DNA of 64,000 bases from Leptogranulimonas caecicola. GTDB lineage: Bacteria; Actinomycetota; Coriobacteriia; Coriobacteriales; Atopobiaceae. The DNA is taken from NCBI RefSeq assembly GCF_023168405.1, contig NZ_AP025285.1:248001-312000 (forward strand), in the 5' to 3' direction. Shown here piece after piece: positions 43,068 through 51,919 of the stretch. Both the position numbers and the translations under genes were made by a program. How positions within the stretch are numbered: position 1 is the first letter of the stretch; each line of letters opens with the position of its first letter. Under the pieces are notes generated by a model. It saw only the letters and a list, made by a program, of their open reading frames with translations, was not told the origin of the DNA and did not search any database.

Positions 43068-44846
43068 ATGTTGACGCGCTATGAATTCGAGACGCTTCGG
43101 GTGAGGCAGGCCAACCCCCGCGCCTCTCAGCGGGCTATTGCCCAAGAAGCAGGGATTGCGCTGGGCTCGGTGAACAAGGCGGTGCACGAGCTTGAGGCTG
43201 CCGGTCTGCTGAACGAGGCAGGGGAGCCCACGGCTGCGGCCCAGGCCGCCCTGGCCCCCTATCGCGTAGGCAACGCCATTATTTTGGCGGCTGGCGTGGG
43301 CGCGCGCATCGCCCCGTTCTCTTTCGAGCGTCCCAAGGCCATGTTCGAGGTGCACGGCCAAGTGCTCATCGAGCGTCTCATAGAGCAGCTCCATGCGGCC
43401 GGCGTTCAAGAGATCGTGATCGTCGTGGGCTACATGAAAGAGGCGTTCTTTTATCTTGAGGAGCGCTACGGCGTCACCATCGTGGTGAACACAGAGTACG
43501 CTACCCGCAACAACCACTCTTCCCTCTGGGCTGCCAGGCGGTTTTTGGGCAACTCGCTCATCATCTCATCAGACCAGTACTTCACTAAAAACATCTTCCC
43601 CGCGTACTCCTACGAGTCCTGGTGCACGGTGAGCCCGCTCGAGGCTTCTTCCAACGAGGAGACTGTGGTGGCAGATTCTGCAGGCCGCGTGCTCGAAGTG
43701 CGCGAAGACGGCACTGGCGACTACCTCATGCAAGGGCCCTGCTATCTGGACCGAGCGTTCTGCGAGACCTATCTGTCCATCCTTCAGGCCGAGTATGCCA
43801 ACAGCGACACCGCCCCCAAGCTCTGGGAGGCCATCTTTTCTCAGCATGCCCAAGAGCTGTCTATGGCCGTGCGCCTGGTGGAGCCCGGTGTCATTCAAGA
43901 ATTTGACTACCTGGCAGACCTTACGGCCTTTGACCGGGACTTCTTTGCCAATGTGGACTCCCGTATTCTGGACAACATCTGCAAGACGCTTCACTGCCAG
44001 CGCGAGCAGATTTGCGATGTGCGCCCGGTGAAGGCGGGCCTCACCAACCTCTCCACGGTCTTTGCGGTGGAGGGCAAGCGCTACATCTACCGCCACCCCG
44101 GTACAGGTACCGATAAAATCATCAATCGAGAGGCAGAGACCTTTGCCTTGACCGTAGCCCGTGACCTGGGGTTAGACGATACTTTCATCTACGAGGATCC
44201 TGTCGAGGGCTGGAAGATCTCCCGCTTCGTCGACGGCTGTTCGGAGCTGGATTACGCCAGCCGCGACCAGGTGGCCCAAGCTCTCTCCATGGCTCGCACT
44301 CTGCACACTAGCGGCAAGGTCTCGCCTTGGTCCTTCGACTTCTTCTCCGAGGGCGTCAAGATCGCCGGCCTCCTCAGGGGCTGCGGCTATCCGCTGCCCC
44401 GCGACTTCGACGAGCTCATGGCCCGCGTAGAAGCCATCGCCACCCGCATGCGCTCCCTGGTCAAAGAGCCCGTGCTCTGCCACAACGACTTCTATGGCCC
44501 CAACTTCCTGGTGCGCGGCGACGAGATGCGCCTCATCGACTGGGAGTACGCCGCCATGGGCGACCCCATCTGCGACCTGGGAAATTTTGTGGCCCAGGGC
44601 TCGGGTTACTCCGTGGAGGAGACCTTGGATATCCTGCCGCTCTACTATGGCCGCGAGACCACTGCCCAAGAGCAATGGCACGCTCTGGCAGCGGTATGCG
44701 TGGTGGGCTGGTACTGGTATGTGTGGGCCATGTACAAGGAGGCTATGGGAAACCCTGTGGGCCAGTGGCTCTACACCTGGTATAAAGCGGCTGTCACCTT
44801 TGGCAAAGCTGCCGAGAAACGCCTGCAGCAGGCATCCCTGCACTAA
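43068..44846 (+). CDS. Three-domain protein: winged helix + nucleotidyltransferase + choline-kinase-like (LicC-LicA type)
   Basis: A 592-residue fusion. Residues 1-65 form a MarR-like winged helix (QRAIAQEAGIALGSVNKAVH). About 68-300 are a sugar-nucleotidyltransferase fold with IILAAGVGARIAPFSFERPKA. About 310-592 are a LicA/choline-kinase-like domain with VLCHNDFYGPNFLV (H-N-D-x4-N) and MRLIDWEYAAMGDP (metal site). LicA phosphorylates choline and LicC makes CDP-choline in phosphocholine-decorating bacteria; both steps appear joined here. The true substrate could be another amino alcohol. The ATG at 43068 follows AAGGAAC. A copy of the window-wide element lies in its last codons (AAEKRLQ). 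Confidence 0.88.
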   Translation: MLTRYEFETLRVRQANPRASQRAIAQEAGIALGSVNKAVHELEAAGLLNEAGEPTAAAQAALAPYRVGNAIILAAGVGARIAPFSFERPKAMFEVHGQVLIERLIEQLHAAGVQEIVIVVGYMKEAFFYLEERYGVTIVVNTEYATRNNHSSLWAARRFLGNSLIISSDQYFTKNIFPAYSYESWCTVSPLEASSNEETVVADSAGRVLEVREDGTGDYLMQGPCYLDRAFCETYLSILQAEYANSDTAPKLWEAIFSQHAQELSMAVRLVEPGVIQEFDYLADLTAFDRDFFANVDSRILDNICKTLHCQREQICDVRPVKAGLTNLSTVFAVEGKRYIYRHPGTGTDKIINREAETFALTVARDLGLDDTFIYEDPVEGWKISRFVDGCSELDYASRDQVAQALSMARTLHTSGKVSPWSFDFFSEGVKIAGLLRGCGYPLPRDFDELMARVEAIATRMRSLVKEPVLCHNDFYGPNFLVRGDEMRLIDWEYAAMGDPICDLGNFVAQGSGYSVEETLDILPLYYGRETTAQEQWHALAAVCVVGWYWYVWAMYKEAMGNPVGQWLYTWYKAAVTFGKAAEKRLQQASLH

Positions 44847-44876
44847 CATCTGAGCCCTAAAGACACAGGAGGCAAC

Positions 44877-45665
44877 GTGAGCCCATTGACAGAAGAGCGC
44901 TTCGAGGTGCTGGCGAGCAAGGCTATGGCCGGTGAGGCGAGCCCGCAGGAGCTGGAGGAGCTGGAGCCCTATCGGGCCAAGCGCGCCGTGCTATTGGCCA
45001 GCGGCATGGGGAGCCGCCTGCGCCCCATCACCATCAACACCCCCAAGCCGCTGGTAAACGTGAACGGCCGCCGCATCATCGAGACCCTCATAGAGCCCCT
45101 TGTCGCCCTGGGCATCCAAGAGATCTACGTGGTCACCGGCTATCTGGCCTCGGAGTTCGAGCTTTTGCGCCAGGAATACCCCCAGGTGACCCTCATCTAC
45201 AACCCCCTTTACGCCACCACCAACAACATCTCCAGCGCGCTGGCGGCGGGCAACCACTTTGAGAACGCCTTCGTCTTCGAGAGCGACCTCTACCTCAAGA
45301 ACCCCCAGCTGCTTACCCCCTACAGCTTCCATTCCTGGTACCTGGGCGTGCCGGTAGACTCCACCCCCGACTGGTGTTTCGACGCCTACGACGGCATCAT
45401 CCGCGACCTCCACAAGGGCGGAAAAGACTGCTACCACATGTATGGCGTGAGCTATTGGACTGCCGCCGACGGCAAGCAGCTGGCCTCTGACCTCGTCGAA
45501 GCCTTCGATGCCGAGAATAACCGCCAACGCTTCTGGGACGACGTCCCTTGCGTGCTCTTCCGCGACCATTACCAGGTGCATATCAAGCCCTGCACCTTTG
45601 ACGACATCAACGAGATCGACTCTCTGGCAGAGCTCCAAGAGGTCGACCCGCGCTATGAGATGTGA
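44877..45665 (+). CDS. LicC-like nucleotidyltransferase (stand-alone)
   Basis: A 262-residue nucleotidyltransferase with the motif VLLASGMGSRLRPITINTPK near residue 40, ETLIEPLVALGIQEIYVVTGY, and NNISSALAAGNHFENAFVFES with the metal-binding acidic residue. The fold fits CTP:phosphocholine cytidylyltransferase (LicC). The first 35 residues are short and polar (LTEERFEVLASKAMAG), perhaps a remnant of the helical N-terminus of its fused neighbours. The GTG at 44877 follows CAGGAGG. It comes 30 bases after the first three-domain gene and 9 bases before the next gene. Confidence 0.88.
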   Translation: MSPLTEERFEVLASKAMAGEASPQELEELEPYRAKRAVLLASGMGSRLRPITINTPKPLVNVNGRRIIETLIEPLVALGIQEIYVVTGYLASEFELLRQEYPQVTLIYNPLYATTNNISSALAAGNHFENAFVFESDLYLKNPQLLTPYSFHSWYLGVPVDSTPDWCFDAYDGIIRDLHKGGKDCYHMYGVSYWTAADGKQLASDLVEAFDAENNRQRFWDDVPCVLFRDHYQVHIKPCTFDDINEIDSLAELQEVDPRYEM

Positions 45666-45674
45666 GGTGGCCCT

Positions 45675-46628
45675 GTGAAAATCATCTCGTTCGAAGGCAT
45701 CAAGAACTTGGGGATTACCCCGAAGGATTGCCTTGAGTGGACGCGAGAGGCGCTCGAGCGCAAAGCCGATGCCATGCTTCCTCCAAAGATCTCCCTCAAG
45801 CCCCCTCATCTGTCGGGAAGCTTTTACAACGTGATGCCCACCATCGCGCCGGCTCTCAACATCGCCTGCGTCAAGCTGGTGACTCGTCTGCCCCATGCAG
45901 AGCCGGCTCTCGACGGCAACCTATTGCTCTCAGATCTTGCGACCAATAGCGTCTCTGCCTTGATGGATGCCACTTGGATCACCAATGCGCGCACGGGTGC
46001 GGTGGCAGCCCATAGCGCTGCGCTGCTGGGGATCCCCGGGTTTACGCGGGTCGGGTTTATCGGTCTGGGAAACACTGCGCGCGCTACCTTGGATTGTCTG
46101 CGCGCCGCAGTGCCAGAGCGGCATCTTGAAGTCACGTTGTTGGCCTACAAGGGGCAGGAAGAGGGTTTCCAAGAGCGCTTCGCCGCCATGCCCGAGGTTA
46201 CCTTTCACGTGGTAGACGATGTCAAAGAGCTGGTGGCTCAAAGCCAGGTGGTCTTCTCCTGCGTCACTTATACGCCTGAAGACTTTATCGATGACGATTC
46301 TGCTTTCGCGCCAGGCATCACGCTCATTCCCGTTCACACGCGTGGGTTCACCCAGTGCGACCTCACCTTTGACAAGGTCTTTTGCGACGACCGAGGCCAT
46401 CTGCACAACTTCAAGAACTACGCTGCCTTCGAGCCCCGCCTCACCGAGGTGGCAGAGGTAGTCAGCGGCCAGAAGCCTGGCCGCACCTCGGACGAGGAGC
46501 GCATCCTGGTCTACAACATCGGCATCGCGCTCCAAGACCTGGTCTATGCCAAGCATGTCTACGATGCGGCGAAAGACTTGGTGCCCGATGTGGTCTATCC
46601 CAGGCCCCAAGAGAAATTCTGGGCTTAG
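45675..46628 (+). CDS. Ornithine cyclodeaminase / mu-crystallin family protein
   Basis: A 317-residue protein with the family's layout: substrate region MLPPKISLKPPHL, HAEPALDGNLLLSDLATN, MDATWITNARTGAVAAHSAALLG and the Rossmann motif VGFIGLGNTARATLDCLRA. Members include ornithine cyclodeaminase, alanine dehydrogenase and imine reductases using NAD(P). The GTG at 45675 overlaps the ribosome region left by the preceding stop. Its place inside a lic-like cluster is unusual; it might make or recycle the amine that is activated by the neighbours. That role is inference. Confidence 0.85.
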   Translation: MKIISFEGIKNLGITPKDCLEWTREALERKADAMLPPKISLKPPHLSGSFYNVMPTIAPALNIACVKLVTRLPHAEPALDGNLLLSDLATNSVSALMDATWITNARTGAVAAHSAALLGIPGFTRVGFIGLGNTARATLDCLRAAVPERHLEVTLLAYKGQEEGFQERFAAMPEVTFHVVDDVKELVAQSQVVFSCVTYTPEDFIDDDSAFAPGITLIPVHTRGFTQCDLTFDKVFCDDRGHLHNFKNYAAFEPRLTEVAEVVSGQKPGRTSDEERILVYNIGIALQDLVYAKHVYDAAKDLVPDVVYPRPQEKFWA

Positions 46629-46652
46629 GGGCTGCGCAGCCAAGGAGGGCAG

Positions 46653-46723
46653 CGCTTCTCGGCAATAGGGGAGTGTCCGACCACAGGAGCAGGCTTTGAA
46701 GGAGGGGACGGGTTTCTCGGCAG
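46653..46723 (-). repeat. Two TGCCGAGAA elements between the OCD-like and second three-domain gene
   Basis: GCTTCTCGGCAA at 46654-46665 and GACGGGTTTCTCGGCAG at 46707-46723, both in minus orientation. Confidence 0.7.
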
Positions 46724-46751
46724 GGGCGGGTCGTTCGCTTATGCAATGGGG

Positions 46752-46778
46752 TACGTGTTCGCAAACAACGTATTGACA
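46752..46778 (+). promoter_or_regulatory. Inverted repeat and TTGACA upstream of the second three-domain gene
   Basis: TACGTGTTCGCAAACAACGTA is an imperfect palindrome directly before TTGACA at 46773-46778. No convincing -10 lies at the expected distance before the start codon, so the promoter is uncertain. Confidence 0.3.
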
Positions 46779-46826
46779 AGATTTTAGAACAGAGCCATGA
46801 TGGATTCGAGAAGAAAGGATCCCCTT

Positions 46827-48626
46827 ATGGCTCTTGATCATAATGAGTTTCGTGTGGCTCGGGCGCTCTTGGACGGCATGGCTACTCAGCGCACTCTGGC
46901 TGAACGGGCGCACCTGGGCGTGGCCACGGTGAACAAAGCGCTCAAAAGCTTAGATGGGCGCGACCTGATAAATGAGCAGGGACTCACCCCCAAAGGCCAA
47001 GAAGAGCTGGAAGCCTACAAGGTGGACAACGCGGTCATCATGGCGGCGGGGCTCTCCAGCCGCTTCGTGCCGCTGTCCTACGAGCAGCCCAAGGGTCTGC
47101 TCAAAGTGCGCGGCCAGGTGCTCATCGAGCGTCAGATCGAGCAGCTTATCGGCGCCGGCATCCCAAAGATCTATGTGGTGGTGGGCTATAAGCAGGAGCT
47201 CTTCTTCTATCTGGAAGACAAATACCCCCAGGTCACCATCGTGGTGAACCGCGAGTATGCCTCCCGCAACAACAACTCGTCGCTCAAGGCGGTAGAGGAC
47301 AAGCTGGCAAACACGTATATTTGCAGCTCTGACGACTACTTCGAGGAGAACCCCTTCGAGGCCTACGTATGGAAGTCCTACTACGCTGCCCAGTACGCCC
47401 AGGGCGAAACCTCTGAGTGGGTCATGACCTGCGGGCCCCATGGGCGTATCACCAAGGTGAAGATCGGCGGCGAATGTGGCTGGTACATGCTGGGCCAGGT
47501 CTACTTCGACCGCGAGTTCTCGGTCAAGTTCCGCGAGATCCTCGATGAGGAGTACGACCGTCCCGCCACCGCGCCCAAGCTCTGGGAGGAGCTCTACATC
47601 GACCATATCGGCGAGCTTGACATGCGCATCCGCCGCTATGAGACCCCCATCATCCACGAGTTCGACTCCCTGGATGATCTGCGCGAGTTTGACCCGCTCT
47701 TCCTAGACAACATCGACTCCGACATCATCGACAACATCACGGCCGCCCTAGGCTGCTCTCGCACCGAGATCCACGACGTCTACCCCTTGAAGGAAAGCCT
47801 CACCAACCTCTCCTGCCACTTTGCCACCAACGACGGCGAGTACGTCTATCGCCATCCCGGCATAGGTACCGAGAATATCATCAACCGTCAAAGTGAGTTG
47901 GACGCCCTCACGGCCGCTCGCGACAACGGCCTGGACTCCACCTTCATCTGCGCGAACCCTGAGGAAGGCTGGAAGATCTCGCGCTTCGTTCCCCACGCCA
48001 CCACCATCGACGTGCACAGCCACGAGGGCCTCAAGCAGGCTATGGATGTGGCGCGCAAGCTCCACGAGTCGGACATCAAGCTCGAGAGTACCTTCGACTT
48101 CTATCGAGAGGCCAAGCACTACGAGTCGCTGCTGCTCGAAAAAGGCCCCATCCAGGTGCCGGAGTATGCTGTCTGGAACGAGCTGGCAGAGCGCGTGCAT
48201 GCTGCCATGGAGCAAGACGACGCCCCCGTCACCGTCACCCATAACGACTTTTTCTACCTCAACTTCTTGATCGAGCAGGACGGCACCTTCAACCTCATCG
48301 ACTGGGAGTACGCCGGCATGGGCGACTCCACCAACGACCTGGCCACCTTCTCGGTCTGCTGCGAGCTCTCCGACGAAGAGGTGGACGACGCCATCGACCT
48401 CTACTATCAAGGTCGCCCCACGCCCGAGGAGCGCCGCCACAACCTGGCCATGATCGGCATGTGCGGCTGGTGCTGGTACTGCTGGAGCCTGCTCAAGGAG
48501 AGCGACGGCGACTTCATCGGCGAGTGGCTCTACATCTACTACCGCTACGCCAAGAAGTACCTCACCCTGGCAGCCGAGCTCTATGGCCTAGCAGGCGATG
48601 CCGAGAAACCCGCCCCCGCCTGCTAG
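46827..48626 (+). CDS. Second three-domain protein: winged helix + nucleotidyltransferase + choline-kinase-like
   Basis: A 599-residue paralogue of the protein at 43068. The winged helix (residues 1-65) includes QRTLAERAHLGVATVNKAL. The nucleotidyltransferase starts with VIMAAGLSSRFVPLSYEQPK. The kinase domain has VTVTHNDFFYLNFLI and FNLIDWEYAGMGDS. The ATG at 46827 with AGAAAGGA is preferred to one at 46797. The last residues are DAEKPAPAC, encoded by a full copy of the window-wide element. Having two such fusions plus a separate nucleotidyltransferase suggests two activated alcohols or two steps with different specificity. Confidence 0.88.
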   Translation: MALDHNEFRVARALLDGMATQRTLAERAHLGVATVNKALKSLDGRDLINEQGLTPKGQEELEAYKVDNAVIMAAGLSSRFVPLSYEQPKGLLKVRGQVLIERQIEQLIGAGIPKIYVVVGYKQELFFYLEDKYPQVTIVVNREYASRNNNSSLKAVEDKLANTYICSSDDYFEENPFEAYVWKSYYAAQYAQGETSEWVMTCGPHGRITKVKIGGECGWYMLGQVYFDREFSVKFREILDEEYDRPATAPKLWEELYIDHIGELDMRIRRYETPIIHEFDSLDDLREFDPLFLDNIDSDIIDNITAALGCSRTEIHDVYPLKESLTNLSCHFATNDGEYVYRHPGIGTENIINRQSELDALTAARDNGLDSTFICANPEEGWKISRFVPHATTIDVHSHEGLKQAMDVARKLHESDIKLESTFDFYREAKHYESLLLEKGPIQVPEYAVWNELAERVHAAMEQDDAPVTVTHNDFFYLNFLIEQDGTFNLIDWEYAGMGDSTNDLATFSVCCELSDEEVDDAIDLYYQGRPTPEERRHNLAMIGMCGWCWYCWSLLKESDGDFIGEWLYIYYRYAKKYLTLAAELYGLAGDAEKPAPAC

Positions 48627-48702
48627 TCGCTTTTGGTCATCTCGCAGGATCACCCCCACCTGCCTTTGCCGCACGGCTCACCTGACGAAAGAAGGATCAT
48701 CT

Positions 48703-49647
48703 ATGGGATACGGACTTACCAGCGGCTTGCTCTGGGGCCTGGACACCGTCATCTTGGGCATCGCCCTCTCCATGGCACCCTACGTGGGCACCGCTGAGGC
48801 GCTGGCCTTCGCTGCCATTGTGAGCGCCGCCTTTCACGACGTCTTCTGCGCCGTGTGGATGTTTGTGATCATGGCCGTGCGCGGGCGTCTCAAAGACACG
48901 GTGGCCGCCCTCAAAACCCGCAGCGGCAAGGTGGTCGCTGCCGCGGCCCTTCTGGGCGGCCCCTTTGGCATGACCGGCTATGTGGTGGCCATCAACCAGC
49001 TGGGCCCGGGCATCACCGCCATCATCTCCAGCTTCTACCCGGCCTTTGGCGCCTTTTTGGCCGTCTTCGTGCTCAAGGAGAAGATGGAGCTCAAGCGCTG
49101 GATCGCATTAGCTGTCGCTATGGCTGCCATCATCGTGATGGGCGTGGCCGCCAGCGATATGGAGATGCCCGGAGACGCGCTGGTGGGCATTCTGGCCGCT
49201 CTGGCCTGCGTGGTGGGTTGGGGCAGTGAGGCCGTGCTTTTGGCCTGGGGCATGCGCGACGACTCGGTGGACAACGAGACCGCCCTGCAAATCCGCGAGA
49301 CCACCTCTGGCCTGGTCTATCTGGCAGTAATCCTGCCGCTCTTCGCCGCCTGGCCCTTCGCTGTCCAGGTGTTCGCCACCCCTGCCACCGCCGTGATCGC
49401 CGGCGCCGCGTTGGCCGGCACCGTCTCCTACCTCTTCTACTACAAGGGCATCGACAAGATCGGCGCCGCCAAGGCCATGGCGGCCAACATCTCCTACTCG
49501 GCTTGGGCCGTGGTGCTGGGCCTGGTGCTTCTGGGCCACGTTCCCAGCCTTATCGAGATCGTCTGCTGCATCGCCATCCTCTGCGGCACGGTGCTTGCCT
49601 CTGCCGACGACTGGAGCGAGCTCATCCCTGGCAAGAAGAGCGCGTAA
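48703..49647 (+). CDS. LicB-like DMT-superfamily permease
   Basis: A 314-residue protein with ten predicted membrane segments in two EamA-like halves (GYGLTSGLLWGLDTVILGIA at the start, NQLGPGITAIISSFYPAFG and KIGAAKAMAANISYSAWAV near the ends of the halves). In phosphocholine-decorating bacteria LicB is a choline permease of this superfamily, and the position between lic kinase-type and licD genes supports that role. The ATG at 48703 follows GAAAGAAGG. A strong terminator follows its stop. Confidence 0.88.
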   Translation: MGYGLTSGLLWGLDTVILGIALSMAPYVGTAEALAFAAIVSAAFHDVFCAVWMFVIMAVRGRLKDTVAALKTRSGKVVAAAALLGGPFGMTGYVVAINQLGPGITAIISSFYPAFGAFLAVFVLKEKMELKRWIALAVAMAAIIVMGVAASDMEMPGDALVGILAALACVVGWGSEAVLLAWGMRDDSVDNETALQIRETTSGLVYLAVILPLFAAWPFAVQVFATPATAVIAGAALAGTVSYLFYYKGIDKIGAAKAMAANISYSAWAVVLGLVLLGHVPSLIEIVCCIAILCGTVLASADDWSELIPGKKSA

Positions 49648-49682
49648 TCCGAGCGGCAGCGCGCGAGTCGCCATCGCAAGCA

Positions 49683-49721
49683 GGGAAGTCTTTCTCATAG
49701 CCGAGAAAGACTTCCCTTTTT
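49683..49721. terminator. Terminator between the LicB-like and LicD genes
   Basis: GGGAAGTCTTTCTC and GAGAAAGACTTCCC form a perfect 14-bp stem followed by TTTTT; it separates convergent genes. Its loop side reads GCCGAGAAAG, a partial copy of the window-wide element. Confidence 0.9.
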
Positions 49722-49763
49722 CGTGTGCGTTATGGGTGGCCAGGTGCCGATCCGGCGCAGTCG

Positions 49764-50618
49764 CTAGGACTGCTTCTTGGCAGCCTCCACCACGTTGATG
49801 CCGTCGCCAAAATCCAAGACTTCCGGTGCATGGGTGTAGCGTTTGTCGGCAGGGGGAAGCGCCTGCCAGTCGCCATAGGTGGCAGTGAGGTAGGCCTCGA
49901 TGTTGTGGGGGCCCATAAGCTCGACGCCCTCGAACTTGATGGGAACCGGGGGCAGCAGGTCCTGGGCGGGAATGGGCTCGTAGTCGGCATAGGTGGCGTC
50001 CACCATAAGGTCACCGGGGTTCTCCGTGTGGCAGGCACGCTCGAACATCTGGGCGATGTAGGCCATGGACATGTGGCGTACTACGCCGTGAGCTGCCTCG
50101 CAGGCCAGCTCCAGCGCGCGGTTGGGCACGTTGTGGGGATGAGCCAGATACTTGAGGTAGGCCATGCGCTGCCAGAAGAGCAGGCGGCGCCGCTGGCGGG
50201 CGGCGATGCCAGGGTCGCGATCCAGGCGCACCAGGCGGAAGATGTCTAAGAAGATGCCCTGCTCCATGCCGGCCTCTACTGCCACGCTGTCTTGAAAGCG
50301 AGTCCCGTCTTTCCAAAGCGTCGCCCACAGGCGGGTGTAGTGGGGGGTATTTTTCCAGGTATGAAGGGAATAGTCCTCCGGCAAGTAGCGGGGGAGCACT
50401 TCCAGCATGCGGGTGTAGTCATCGGTGGGCATAGACACGTCTACGTCGTCATCCCAGGGGATAAAGCCGCCATGGCGAAGGGCCCCTAGGGCCGTGCCTC
50501 CCTCGATGAAGTAGGTGAGGTGCGCATCTTTGCAGGCCTGGTCAAAGACTTTGAGCATTTCCAGCAACTCATGATGGAGACGATCTAGAGAATCGCCAGG
50601 ATAGGGTGTGGTTTCCAT
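49764..50618 (-). CDS. licD: LicD-family phosphotransferase
   Basis: A 284-residue LicD protein. The diagnostic region is YFIEGGTALGALRHGGFIPW followed by DDDVDVSMPTDDYTRML, the catalytic metal site of the family. LicD transfers phosphocholine from CDP-choline onto a surface glycan such as teichoic acid. It is on the opposite strand to the rest of the locus. The ATG at 50618 lies before a GC-poor divergent promoter region shared with the glycosyltransferase gene. LicD relatives can also move other phospho-alcohols. Confidence 0.9.
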   Translation of the reverse strand: METTPYPGDSLDRLHHELLEMLKVFDQACKDAHLTYFIEGGTALGALRHGGFIPWDDDVDVSMPTDDYTRMLEVLPRYLPEDYSLHTWKNTPHYTRLWATLWKDGTRFQDSVAVEAGMEQGIFLDIFRLVRLDRDPGIAARQRRRLLFWQRMAYLKYLAHPHNVPNRALELACEAAHGVVRHMSMAYIAQMFERACHTENPGDLMVDATYADYEPIPAQDLLPPVPIKFEGVELMGPHNIEAYLTATYGDWQALPPADKRYTHAPEVLDFGDGINVVEAAKKQS

Positions 50619-50765
50619 GGGGTTACTCCAGGGTTTGAGGTCGACATTCTATGATGTGAACGCTTCTATACCTTGTCTATAGAGCCAAAGTGTCCATACC
50701 TCTAGTATCTCTTACACATACGAGGCGGCCACCCTTTTAACCTTTTGACCAGAAAGATTATTTTT

Positions 50766-51908
50766 ATGGCCTCAACCCATGCCTACGTGATCTTTTCGGC
50801 TCAATATCTTCCATCCATGGGAGGTGTCGAGAATTTCACTGCCTCCTTGGCCAAAGAGCTCGCCTCCCAGGGCCACCGAGTGACCGTAGTCACCTCTCAG
50901 GTGCCCAACACGTCGAGCCGCGAAGACACCCAGGGCTTCGAGGTGGTGAGGCTTCCTGCCTATCAACTGCTTAACGGCCGCCTGCCTATCACCCACCGCA
51001 CGGCAGCCTACGAGCGCATTTGGGACTACCTGCTGGAGCTTCCCTGCGATCGCGTGTTGGTGAACACGCGCTTTTACCCCCACTCGCTGGAGGGCCTTCG
51101 CTACGCAGAGGCAAAGGGCGTCCCTGCGGTGGTGCTTGAGCATGGGTCGGCGCCCCTTACCTTGGGAAACCCCCTGGCAGACCACGCTATCTCTGCCTAC
51201 GAGAAGGTTATCACCCGCCTAGGTGCTCGCTATGAGCCTCGTTATGCAGGTATTTCGCTGGCTGCGTGCCGCTGGCTTGCCGCAGAATTTCATATCCGCA
51301 CTCAGCGAGTGATTCCCAACGCCATTGATGCCGTAGCTTTTAGAGCCCAGGCTTCCAGCCGCGACCTTCGTGCCCTGGCATCGGTTGAGCCCCAGGATTT
51401 TGTGGCGGCGTTTATCGGCCGTTTTGTAGCCGAGAAAGGCGTGCTTACCTGCCTGGGTGTGGCTGAGTGCCTGCCGCAGGTCTCCTTTGTGTTTGCGGGA
51501 TCGGGGCCTTTGGACGATGAGGTGCGCGAGCGCTGCAGCAAGCTTTCTAACGCCACCTATGTGGGGCGCCTGGATAAGGCTGACGTGTCGGCCCTGCTCT
51601 TCCAGGCTGACTGCTGGGTGTCGCCTACCCTGTCGGAGGGTATGCCTACCTCGCTTTTGGAGGCGGGAGCCTGGGGAACGCTGCCGGTCATAAGCCCTGT
51701 GGGCGGTGTAGAAGATGTGCTGGGCCCAGATGGCGGCCCTGGGGAGCTTTGCAGCTTGGAAGCAGGCTCTGTGCAGGCGGCTTTGGAGCGTCTGGCGGCA
51801 TTGAGTCCAGAGGATCGTCAAGCCCGTTCTGATGAGTTCCGCCATCGAGTAGAAACCGCGTTTACCTGGGCAGACTCCGCTCGTGCCCTGGATAAAGCCT
51901 TCGAATAA
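50766..51908 (+). CDS. GT4-family glycosyltransferase
   Basis: About 380 residues with the GT-B fold of family 4. The N-terminal half shows FSAQYLPSMGGVENFTASLA and the C-terminal half FIGRFVAEKGVL, YVGRLDKADVSALLFQADCW and SPTLSEGMPTSLLEAGAWG with the E-x7-E nucleotide-sugar site. It uses a retaining mechanism and acts on the cytoplasmic side of a membrane lipid acceptor in most relatives. The ATG at 50766 lacks a strong ribosome site; TTG at 50745 is an alternative. It leads a unit with the YidC/glycerophosphotransferase fusion and the sulfatase-like protein. Confidence 0.85.
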   Translation: MASTHAYVIFSAQYLPSMGGVENFTASLAKELASQGHRVTVVTSQVPNTSSREDTQGFEVVRLPAYQLLNGRLPITHRTAAYERIWDYLLELPCDRVLVNTRFYPHSLEGLRYAEAKGVPAVVLEHGSAPLTLGNPLADHAISAYEKVITRLGARYEPRYAGISLAACRWLAAEFHIRTQRVIPNAIDAVAFRAQASSRDLRALASVEPQDFVAAFIGRFVAEKGVLTCLGVAECLPQVSFVFAGSGPLDDEVRERCSKLSNATYVGRLDKADVSALLFQADCWVSPTLSEGMPTSLLEAGAWGTLPVISPVGGVEDVLGPDGGPGELCSLEAGSVQAALERLAALSPEDRQARSDEFRHRVETAFTWADSARALDKAFE

Positions 51909-51919
51909 GGAATACGTAC

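Noticed and set aside
43068-50618. Phase-variable tetranucleotide repeats, as in Haemophilus licA
   Set aside because: I see no tandem short repeats at the starts of any lic-like gene here.
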